This document shows, piece by piece, positions 1 through 5,990 of a stretch of 7,911 nucleotides of DNA. Each line of letters opens with the position of its first letter. Positions within the stretch are counted from its first letter, which is position 1. The notes below the pieces were generated by a model. The model made no database searches, was not told where the DNA came from, and saw nothing but the letters and a program-made list of their open reading frames with translations. The position numbers and the translations under genes are program-made. Source of the stretch: Sulfurimonas sp. (GTDB lineage Bacteria; Campylobacterota; Campylobacteria; Campylobacterales; Sulfurimonadaceae); assembly GCA_022712845.1 (NCBI GenBank), contig JAFLJV010000068.1, forward strand, positions 1 through 7,911, written 5' to 3'.

Positions 1-107
1 CTCAAATAATAATTATTCTCCAGTTGAGTTTGAGGAGATGATGTTACTAAATGAAATGGTTGCTTAGAATATTTTATTCTTTGTATGATATAGGGTTGAC
101 ACATCAA

Positions 108-151
108 ACTTAGTATATTTTTCAGTGAAATTATATCAAAATATACTAAGT
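108..151. repeat. Perfect 14-bp inverted repeat with 16-nt spacer, in the region beyond the radical SAM gene
   Basis: The left arm ACTTAGTATATTTT (108-121) is the exact reverse complement of the right arm AAAATATACTAAGT (138-151). Only two of fourteen pairs are G-C and no T-run follows the stem on either strand, so it is a poor intrinsic terminator although it lies where one would be expected, about 50 nt past the stop of the last gene of the cluster. On the minus strand the right arm and spacer contain TTTTGATATAAT (141-130), which resembles the extended, T-rich -10 promoters of Campylobacterota. It may therefore be an operator/promoter dyad for something lying left of the window, or a weak hairpin ending the operon. 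No other structure is evident in positions 1-203. Confidence 0.6.
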
Positions 152-203
152 GATTATTGGATAAGAGGTGGTTTTACACGGCTTATTTTGCAGTCTCAAA
201 TAA

Positions 204-1139
204 TTAACTTAATTTATTTTTTTTCTTTTCATTAGAGTGTAGAATTAAGAATTCTAAATTGCCAACAGATTTTTTAACTACTTTTGATTCTTTAATAAGT
301 AACTCAAGTCGTTTTTTACTCTTTTGATTAAAAAGTAAATTTATATCATCCATGGTAAGTGGTCTTTTGTCTAGTGTATTTAATATCTCTTCATTAGTGT
401 AGCTTGAGTTATTAGGCTCTGCATGAATTCTTGAAGCTATATGTATAGGTAAAGTGCTATCAAATTGCAGTGAAGCTTCATGAAGCTCTTTATAGCTTAT
501 ACCACCCACAGAATAAGCAGGAGGTCTATCAATAGTTCCCAAATCAATCCTAGTAACATTTAATTTTAAAAGAGTCTTATTTAGCTTTGCAATTTCATCT
601 TTAGTATCATTGATTTTATGTACAAAAAGTATCTCTATATATAGTTTTCCTTTATAAATATTACTAAATTCTATCACTTTATCAACTATATTTTCTATTT
701 TTATACTCTCATGTGGTCTATCTATTTTTTTAAATATATCCTCACTTATAGCATCAAGAGATAGTTTTACTTGGTCTAGTTTTAAAAGTGAATTAAAAAC
801 TTTGTTATCAACTAAAGTTGCACTATTTGTAAGAATAAGAGTTTGAGTACTATTTTTAATTTTATCTATTTCATCTATAAGAGTATCTAAGTGAGGATAG
901 AGTGTTGGTTCTCCATTTGCGGTAAGAGTTATAACATCTATTTTATCATTTAAATGAGTTTTGAGTTCATTTATAATGGTTTGAACTTCTACAGTATTTA
1001 TTTGGGTATTCATAGTGGCACTGGGAGCTAATTCACAGTATAGGCAGTCGAAATTACATTGTTTTGTGGAGGGAGATAGGTCAATACCCAAAGAAGAACC
1101 AAATCTTCTTGAGTTTACGGGACCAAAAATTGTTTTCAT
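204..1139 (-). CDS. Radical SAM protein, COG0731 (wyosine-synthetase-like) family
   Basis: This 311-residue protein is a predicted cytoplasmic [4Fe-4S] radical SAM enzyme. The cluster motif is visible as C28-x3-C32-x2-C35 in QCNFDCLYCE, preceded by the typical opening of this family (FGPVNSRRFGSSLGIDLSP, residues 5-23). A TANGEPTLY segment (73-81) matches the GEP strand of radical SAM barrels. Residues about 249-302 look like a small winged-helix domain added after the barrel. The archaeal relatives in COG0731 make the tricyclic wyosine base of tRNA-Phe, but bacterial members generally have no known substrate, so no reaction is assigned. The ATG is supported by the conserved N-terminus. I see no good Shine-Dalgarno sequence in the 20 nt between it and the hemE stop, so translation may be coupled to hemE. 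An A8 run on the coding strand (224-217) lies near the C-terminus. Confidence 0.85.
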   Translation of the reverse strand: MKTIFGPVNSRRFGSSLGIDLSPSTKQCNFDCLYCELAPSATMNTQINTVEVQTIINELKTHLNDKIDVITLTANGEPTLYPHLDTLIDEIDKIKNSTQTLILTNSATLVDNKVFNSLLKLDQVKLSLDAISEDIFKKIDRPHESIKIENIVDKVIEFSNIYKGKLYIEILFVHKINDTKDEIAKLNKTLLKLNVTRIDLGTIDRPPAYSVGGISYKELHEASLQFDSTLPIHIASRIHAEPNNSSYTNEEILNTLDKRPLTMDDINLLFNQKSKKRLELLIKESKVVKKSVGNLEFLILHSNEKKKNKLS

Positions 1140-1159
1140 ATTTGTAAAAAGGATGGGAA

Positions 1160-2200
1160 CTATTTTTTACTTACTCTTTGGCACTCTTTTACAAAGTGAA
1201 TTGCATTCTCAACAGGCACATCAGGTAAGATTCCATGACCAAGGTTAAAGATATGTCTCTCTCCACCCATAGTTTTGTTTATATCTTCAACAGATTCTGT
1301 AATCATCTCTTTAGAGTATAAACGACATGGTTCCATATTTCCTTGAAGAACATATTTATCTCCAAGTTTTTCTTTTGCAAGACTCATTGGAGTTGACCAA
1401 TCAACACCAAATACATCAAAGTTTCCATAAATTTTATCTAAAAAGGCAGGGATACCTTTAGGGAACATAATAACAGGGATATGAGGATATTTCTCTTTTA
1501 AATACTCAGCAATTTCAACCATATATTTCCATGAAAATTCATCATAGTTTGATGGCTCAATTGCAGCAGCCCATGAGTCAAAAATTTGAACAACATCAAT
1601 ACCAGCTTGAATCTGTTTTTCCATATAAATCTTAACAACTTCAGTAACTTTTGCAAGAATTTTATGAAGAAGTTTAGGGTTTGAATACATCATTTTTTTA
1701 CAAATATTGTAAGTTTTTGTACCTTCACCCTCAATCATATAAGTAGCTAAAGTCCAAGGAGCACCAGTAAAACCGATAAGTGCTATCTCATCGCCTCTTT
1801 CATCTAACTGCTTTCTTAAAAGCTCAATAGTTTCATAAACATAAGTAAGTTTAGAAGCTGCTTCTTCACCACCGATAAGTCTATCTACATCAGCTTCTGT
1901 TTTTATAGGATCTGAGAATTTTGGACCTTCACCTTTTACAAATGATAAATCCATACCCATTTCATCAGGAATAACAAGAATATCGCTAAATAAAATAGCT
2001 GCATCAACTCCAACAATATCAAGAGGTTGAATAGTAACTTCTGCCGCTTTTGGTGGATTATGGCAAAGATTTAAAAAATTACCAGCTTCAGCACGAACCG
2101 CCATATACTCTGGTAAGTATCTACCAGCTTGTCTCATCATCCAAACTGGAGTGTGTGGAGTTTTTTTACCAAAACATGCATCTACAAATATTTTACTCAT
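1160..2200 (-). CDS. hemE: Uroporphyrinogen decarboxylase
   Basis: HemE removes the four acetate carboxyls of uroporphyrinogen III to give coproporphyrinogen III, a cytoplasmic step of haem synthesis needing no cofactor. The 346-residue product has the usual length for the family. Both signature motifs are present: [15 protein letters not shown] (18-32, with the substrate-contacting Arg residues) and [16 protein letters not shown] (143-158, with Tyr154). The catalytic Asp of [12 protein letters not shown] is Asp73, the FDSW motif places Ser209 in the pocket, and NLGHG supplies His322. The start is supported by an AAGGAT Shine-Dalgarno sequence on the minus strand (2210-2205) a few nt upstream. 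It follows the yqhA-family gene by 58 nt and is followed by the radical SAM gene after 20 nt. I see nothing abnormal in it. Confidence 0.97.
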   Translation of the reverse strand: MSKIFVDACFGKKTPHTPVWMMRQAGRYLPEYMAVRAEAGNFLNLCHNPPKAAEVTIQPLDIVGVDAAILFSDILVIPDEMGMDLSFVKGEGPKFSDPIKTEADVDRLIGGEEAASKLTYVYETIELLRKQLDERGDEIALIGFTGAPWTLATYMIEGEGTKTYNICKKMMYSNPKLLHKILAKVTEVVKIYMEKQIQAGIDVVQIFDSWAAAIEPSNYDEFSWKYMVEIAEYLKEKYPHIPVIMFPKGIPAFLDKIYGNFDVFGVDWSTPMSLAKEKLGDKYVLQGNMEPCRLYSKEMITESVEDINKTMGGERHIFNLGHGILPDVPVENAIHFVKECQRVSKK

Positions 2201-2258
2201 TGTTATCCTTTTTAATTATCTCATTTTAGTGGTATTTGTTTATATTATCTTTAAATGA

Positions 2259-2774
2259 CTACTTTTTACCAACTTTTCCTAAGAAAAATAGCCCAACTGA
2301 TACAGCTGTAATAGAAAGTGCAAGATAAAACATATCTAATGCTGTAGTATATTCTACATGACCAACTTTTTGAAAGAAGCCAACTACTAAAACCATTACT
2401 ATTACTTTTGAAATTTTATCTTTTAATTGGTCTAGTGAATGAATAGCTAAAAGTTGATTTTCTTGTCCCTCTTCATTTTTAGCTACATCAATATCAGATA
2501 TAAAAAGTTCATATAAACCAAAAGAAAATAGTAACATAACTACACCAATTAGATATAAGTCAACTGCACCAATAATCCCACCAACAACATCTTCATGAAA
2601 TCTTTCAGGATGAGCTCCTGTAAAATACGTTGTAAAAACATACTTAGCAGTAACAAAGATATCTATACTAGCTACTGTAAATAATACAACTGCTCCGATT
2701 AAGCCAAAAACTACGGCAAAAACAACTATAAATCTTGAATTCCATAAAGTATTTTCAAATATTTTTTCTAACAT
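2259..2774 (-). CDS. yqhA: YqhA / UPF0114 family inner-membrane protein
   Basis: This 171-residue protein matches the UPF0114 (YqhA) family from its opening (KIFENTLWNSR) and from the central segment ending in YELFISDIDVAKN, which parallels the YENFVSQLDIS segment of E. coli YqhA. Four hydrophobic stretches are likely membrane helices, at about residues 14-36, 67-90, 121-138 and 144-166. A loop of some 30 residues, including a His/Glu-rich patch (AHPERFHED), separates helices 1 and 2, and a charged loop separates 2 and 3. The function of the family is not established as far as I know. The ATG lies only 3 nt past the asd stop, and an AGAAGGA Shine-Dalgarno sequence sits in the last asd codons (2790-2784), which implies translational coupling to asd. 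The family call is firm; no role is inferred. Confidence 0.88.
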   Translation of the reverse strand: MLEKIFENTLWNSRFIVVFAVVFGLIGAVVLFTVASIDIFVTAKYVFTTYFTGAHPERFHEDVVGGIIGAVDLYLIGVVMLLFSFGLYELFISDIDVAKNEEGQENQLLAIHSLDQLKDKISKVIVMVLVVGFFQKVGHVEYTTALDMFYLALSITAVSVGLFFLGKVGKK

Positions 2775-2777
2775 AAA

Positions 2778-3812
2778 TTAATTTCCTTCTTCTATTTCTA
2801 TCCATTTTTGGGCAATTCTTACAGCATTTGTAGCTGCACCAACTCTTAAATTATCAGCTACTATAAACATATGTAGCATATTTTTAGCATAATTATCATT
2901 TCTTATTCTGCCAACAAATGTTTCATTCATATCGACACAAGTTGCTGGCATTGGATATAGTGCTTCATCTGGGTTATCTAATATAACAAGATTAGGAGCT
3001 TTTCTTAATAATTCTCTTGCTTCATCTGCTTGAACTTCACTATCAAAAGTAAGAGTAAGTGATTCTGCATGACCACGAAGAGTTGGTACACGAACACAAG
3101 TTGCACTAAGAGCTATATCTTTATGCATAATTTTTGTAGTTTCATTTATCATTTTCATCTCCTCTTTAGTGTATCCATTTTCCATGAAAACATCTATTTG
3201 AGGAATTACATTTAGAGCGATTTGTTGATTAAAAACTTTGTGTTCAGAACCACTTAGTTTAAATGCAAAAAAGTCTTGCATTTGATTTACTAATTCTTCC
3301 ATTGCAACTTTTCCAGCCCCTGATGTTGCTTGATAAGTACTTACATCAACTCTTAAAAGATCATAAGCATCATCAAGAGGTTTTAACACCTGAACCATTT
3401 GGATAGTAGAACAATTTGGATTTGCAATAATTCCGCTCTCTTTCCATTTTGCTATATCACTTGGATTTACTTCAGGAACAACAAGAGGAATATTCTCATC
3501 CATTCTAAAGTGAGATGTGTTATCAATCACAACAGCTCCAGCTTTTACAGCAGCAGGTGCGAATTTTGCACTAACACTACCACCAGCACTAAATAGAGCT
3601 ATCTCTATTTCCTCATCAGCAAATACTTCATCAGTAAGTTCTTGTATAGTTATCTCTTTAGAGTTAAAGCTTATAGTTGTTCCTGCACTTCTAGAGCTTG
3701 CTAGTGGAACTAGTTTATTTATTGGAAAGTCAATTTCTTGTAAAATTATTAATATCTCTTCTCCAACAGCTCCATTTGCTCCAACTACTGCTACATTATA
3801 TTTTTTTAACAT
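2778..3812 (-). CDS. asd: Aspartate-semialdehyde dehydrogenase
   Basis: Asd reduces beta-aspartyl phosphate with NADPH to aspartate semialdehyde, the branch point to lysine/diaminopimelate, threonine and methionine. The 344-residue sequence has the nucleotide-binding loop GANGAVG (11-17), the SSRSAG segment (39-44), the active-site Cys134 in NPNCST, the SGAGK turn (164-168), and the catalytic pair Arg241 and His248 in RVPTLRGHAES. A conserved Glu lies in the EE pair at 217-218. All the residues expected for catalysis are present and the length is normal. The ATG follows the flgR stop by 11 nt and directly precedes LKKYNVAVVGA, so the start is well placed; the Shine-Dalgarno sequence is weak (AAAGAG). 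Its position immediately downstream of flgR is the same as I recall in C. jejuni. Confidence 0.97.
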   Translation of the reverse strand: MLKKYNVAVVGANGAVGEEILIILQEIDFPINKLVPLASSRSAGTTISFNSKEITIQELTDEVFADEEIEIALFSAGGSVSAKFAPAAVKAGAVVIDNTSHFRMDENIPLVVPEVNPSDIAKWKESGIIANPNCSTIQMVQVLKPLDDAYDLLRVDVSTYQATSGAGKVAMEELVNQMQDFFAFKLSGSEHKVFNQQIALNVIPQIDVFMENGYTKEEMKMINETTKIMHKDIALSATCVRVPTLRGHAESLTLTFDSEVQADEARELLRKAPNLVILDNPDEALYPMPATCVDMNETFVGRIRNDNYAKNMLHMFIVADNLRVGAATNAVRIAQKWIEIEEGN

Positions 3813-3823
3813 ATTGACTCTTT

Positions 3824-4972
3824 TTATTGTATTTTATTTTGTAAGTAGAGTTCATCTACTGATATTTCTTGTTCTTCACTTAGTATTACAGCTCTCTCAA
3901 CCACAGAGATTAACTCTCTAATATTTCCAGGCCAACTATAATCTAAAAGTTGCTTTTTAGCATCTTCACTAAAAGATTTAATCTCAAAACCATATTTATT
4001 ACAGTTTTGTTCACACATAGAATTTGCAATTTGTAAAATCTCATCTGTTCTATCTCTTAATGGCGGAATATTTAAAGGTATAGTATTTAAACGGTAGTAT
4101 AAATCTTCTCTAAACTCTCCATTTTTTATTTTAGTTGTTAAATTTGCATTTGTTGCAGAGACAACTCTTATATCAATTTTTATAGACTTTGCAGAACCAA
4201 GTCTTCTTACCTCTTTTTCTTGCAAAGCACGAAGAAGTTTAGCTTGAACACCATAAGGCATCTCTGCAATCTCATCTAAAAATAGAGTTCCACCTTGAGC
4301 TAATTCAAACTGACCAGCTTTTGCCTCACTTGCATCTGTAAAAGCACCTTTTTCAAATCCAAAAAGCTCACTTTCAATAAGATTTTCAGGAATAGCTGCC
4401 ATATTTATAGCAATAAATGGTTTTTTAGCTCTGAGAGAGTTATTATGGATATAAGAAGCAAATACTTCTTTACCAACACCACTTTCACCTAAAAGTAAAA
4501 TACTAGCATCTGTTTTACAAGCCTTGTCAGCTATTTTTAAAGTTGACTCAAGTGCTTTAGATGTTCCTAAAAAACCACTATTAGATTTTTTATTTTTACT
4601 TTTTGGAGCTGTTTTTTGTACCTTTTGAATTTTATCTTCTCTTTTAATTGCAGCTATTAATGTATCTACATCAAAAGGTTTTAGTAAAAAATCTTTTACA
4701 CCAAGATGAATAGATTCTATTGCTCTTTGGAGAGTTGCATTTCCAGTCATTATAATCACTTCAAATTTTCCATTTAAAGTTTTTACAAATTCTATACCAT
4801 CCATACCAGGCATATTTATATCTGTGATAACTAAATTAAAACTATCATCAATATTTTTTAGTGCATCTTTTGCATTTTTAAATGTTTTAATTTCAAACTC
4901 TTTATAATCACTCATAGCGATTTCAAGAGACTTTCTCATATTAATATCATCTTCAACTATTGCAATTTTCAA
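3824..4972 (-). CDS. flgR: Sigma-54-dependent response regulator FlgR, lacking a DNA-binding domain
   Basis: FlgR is the NtrC-type activator that, after phosphorylation by FlgS, lets sigma-54 RNA polymerase transcribe rod, hook and other mid-class flagellar genes in Campylobacterota. The receiver domain (1-112) has acidic residues Glu7/Asp8/Asp9, phospho-acceptor Asp51, Thr76 and Lys98. A Lys-rich linker (114-131) leads to the AAA+ domain, with Walker A GESGVGKE (162-169), the sigma-54 contact loop GAFTDA (209-214, a variant of GAFTGA), Walker B GGTLFLDE (227-234), sensor I SATNAN and sensor II WPGNIREL (347-354). The protein stops at residue 382 with no Fis-type helix-turn-helix, and asd begins 11 nt later, so nothing has been cut off by a late frameshift. 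The start codon is TTG: an in-frame TAG (4984-4982) lies just upstream and the receiver begins at once. The flgR assignment rests on the domains plus the gyrA-flgP-flgR-asd order. Confidence 0.9.
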   Translation of the reverse strand: MKIAIVEDDINMRKSLEIAMSDYKEFEIKTFKNAKDALKNIDDSFNLVITDINMPGMDGIEFVKTLNGKFEVIIMTGNATLQRAIESIHLGVKDFLLKPFDVDTLIAAIKREDKIQKVQKTAPKSKNKKSNSGFLGTSKALESTLKIADKACKTDASILLLGESGVGKEVFASYIHNNSLRAKKPFIAINMAAIPENLIESELFGFEKGAFTDASEAKAGQFELAQGGTLFLDEIAEMPYGVQAKLLRALQEKEVRRLGSAKSIKIDIRVVSATNANLTTKIKNGEFREDLYYRLNTIPLNIPPLRDRTDEILQIANSMCEQNCNKYGFEIKSFSEDAKKQLLDYSWPGNIRELISVVERAVILSEEQEISVDELYLQNKIQ

Positions 4973-4983
4973 ATTAGCACCCT
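4973..4983 (-). promoter_or_regulatory. Shine-Dalgarno sequence for the TTG start of flgR
   Basis: AGGG (4983-4980 on the minus strand) stands 7 nt before the TTG at 4972-4970. An in-frame TAG at 4984-4982 overlaps it, so no earlier start is possible. The next Met is residue 12, inside the receiver domain, so TTG is the only start that keeps the acidic pocket. Confidence 0.65.
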
Positions 4984-5005
4984 AGGTTTTGGTGAGTTTT
5001 CACTC

Positions 5006-5416
5006 TTATTTTAAAGGTGCGATTATAGCGAAATTATCATTAATATCGACTTTGAAGCAGGTTGTTTTAAGAGTTAATATAGTAGTTGAAGTATTTTGTA
5101 AGTTTGTAGTTTGCTCTTTATGTTCTATATGAAGACCAAGTTTATGAATGTACTCTAAAAACTCTTCTTGATTTTGTGATAGTAATTTTTTAAGATTACC
5201 ATCACTTGTATTTTCGAGTATTAATTTATTTTGAGGTTTTCCACTACAACTTTTCATAGCGTGAGAGATGTCTAAAGATTCATTAAAAATAATAGCGTCT
5301 TTAACTACATACCTATAAGATATAAAGTATTCACTTGCATTTAATGCAAGTGAGGTTAAAAAGATTATTGAGCAAAGTCTGAGTGCGAGATTATTATTTC
5401 CATCTCTACTTCGCAT
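5006..5416 (-). CDS. Small exported protein, FlgQ-like by position
   Basis: This 136-residue protein begins with a signal-peptide-like segment: basic MRSR, hydrophobic LRLCSIIFLTSLAL, and a likely signal peptidase cut after Asn-Ala at about 27. The mature part (about 109 residues) has two cysteines (57 and 120) that could form a disulphide, and no further membrane segment. No enzymatic motif is visible. Its position between the flgP homologue and flgR is that of C. jejuni flgQ, whose product is needed for motility and for FlgP stability, so a FlgQ role at the outer membrane or periplasm is the best guess; this rests on gene order and topology, not on sequence matches I can verify. Its first 17 codons overlap the end of flgP in another frame. 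It ends 33 nt before flgR. Confidence 0.7.
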   Translation of the reverse strand: MRSRDGNNNLALRLCSIIFLTSLALNASEYFISYRYVVKDAIIFNESLDISHAMKSCSGKPQNKLILENTSDGNLKKLLSQNQEEFLEYIHKLGLHIEHKEQTTNLQNTSTTILTLKTTCFKVDINDNFAIIAPLK

Positions 5417-5946
5417 AGTCCCTCTTTAAATGTTGTTTCTACAATATTAGCATTTCTAACCATTGCTTTTACAGAAGTTCTAATTGTTGATCTTTTAACC
5501 ATCATGTTCTTAATTAAATCCTGACCATCAATATGAACACCTTTTACTTTTTCAGCAATAGCTCTATATGCATCAGCAATAGCTGCTCTTTTAGCAAGAG
5601 CATAAGCTTGAGCTGGAGAAGATGTATTCATTGGAGCAACACCTTGTCCTGTTACGGATATATGCATAGATGAATTTTTTTTTAATATTTTTTGTGCTTG
5701 AGCTTCCATTTGAGCTTCGGCTTCAGCTCTTTTTGTAGCTTCTTCATTTCTGCTTGCTATTTCTATAGCAAGCGCTTCTCTTATTCTAATTATCTCTGCT
5801 CTTGCTTTTTGAGTTTCAGACTCTGCAAGAGTTTTTTGAATTAATGCTTTTTGAATTAATACATTTTGAAGTTGAGCATTTGCTGGTTCGATTCCAAATA
5901 ATGATGAAGCACTTAAAAATGCGACAATTAGAATAGAGAATTTCAT
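5365..5946 (-). CDS. flgP: FlgP homologue (LPP20-domain flagellar outer-membrane-associated protein)
   Basis: C. jejuni FlgP is an outer-membrane lipoprotein that builds the large basal disk around the flagellar motor. This 193-residue homologue has an N-terminal signal peptide (1-24, likely cut after ANA), a long Ala/Glu/Lys/Arg-rich helical stretch (about 25-88) that could form a coiled coil, and an LPP20/FlgP-type domain (about 95-190) marked by SVTGQGVAP and by AKRAAIADAYRAIAEKVKGV. Unlike the lipoprotein FlgP, no cysteine lies near the signal peptide; the only Cys is residue 178, so lipidation is not expected. An A9 tract encodes Leu-Lys-Lys-Asn at 88-91. AAGGA stands 7 nt before the ATG, and the gene starts 44 nt after the gyrA stop with no clear sigma-54 or sigma-28 promoter in between. 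Identification rests on the domain and on synteny (gyrA-flgP-FlgQ-like-flgR). Confidence 0.82.
   Translation of the reverse strand: MKFSILIVAFLSASSLFGIEPANAQLQNVLIQKALIQKTLAESETQKARAEIIRIREALAIEIASRNEEATKRAEAEAQMEAQAQKILKKNSSMHISVTGQGVAPMNTSSPAQAYALAKRAAIADAYRAIAEKVKGVHIDGQDLIKNMMVKRSTIRTSVKAMVRNANIVETTFKEGLCEVEMEIIISHSDFAQ
5417..5427 (-). promoter_or_regulatory. Shine-Dalgarno sequence for the FlgQ-like gene, inside flgP
   Basis: On the minus strand AAAGAGGG (5427-5420) lies 3 nt before the ATG at 5416-5414. An in-frame TAA (5428-5426) sits just upstream, so this ATG is the first possible start. Together these support the 52-nt overlap with flgP as real rather than an over-extended call. 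Confidence 0.65.
5675..5683 (-). repeat. A9 homopolymer tract within flgP
   Basis: Nine consecutive A on the coding strand (T9 on plus) span the codons TTA AAA AAA AAT for Leu88-Asn91. It is the longest mononucleotide run I found in the window. It lies between the helical segment and the LPP20 domain, so a one-base change would remove the whole conserved domain. Confidence 0.9.
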
Positions 5947-5990
5947 GGTTTAGTCCTTACCTGAGTTGATATTGCCTAATATAGCAAATA

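Noticed and set aside
2..67. A plus-strand frame open from the left edge to a TAG at 65-67 (21 residues, ending NEMVA), possibly the 3' end of a gene converging on the cluster
   Set aside because: The frame is too short to recognise, and an open run of this length is expected by chance in some frame. A competing minus-strand frame is open over the same bases.
1..104. A minus-strand frame starting with ATG at 104-102 and open to the left edge (34 codons), just downstream of the promoter-like motif at 141-130
   Set aside because: There is no Shine-Dalgarno sequence and no recognisable protein sequence, and the opposite strand is equally open. It cannot be decided without sequence to the left.
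1..204. A ten-base direct repeat CTCAAATAAT at 1-10 and 195-204
   Set aside because: It is short, AT-rich and without other repeat features, so it is probably chance.
1015..1248. Plus-strand open frame across the radical SAM/hemE boundary
   Set aside because: It is antisense to conserved coding sequence in both genes and has no recognisable product.
2201..2258. Possible promoter in the 58-nt gap before hemE (AT-rich GATAATATA on the minus strand)
   Set aside because: No matching upstream element was found, and such strings are common at this base composition.
3399..3921. Plus-strand open frames opposite asd and the end of flgR
   Set aside because: They are antisense shadows of well-supported genes with low-complexity translations.
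5947..5990. Imperfect palindrome around TTGCTATATTAGGCAA between gyrA and flgP, considered as a promoter, operator or sigma-54 site
   Set aside because: The arms match only about 4 bp. There is no GG-N10-GC spacing and no convincing -35/-10 pair.
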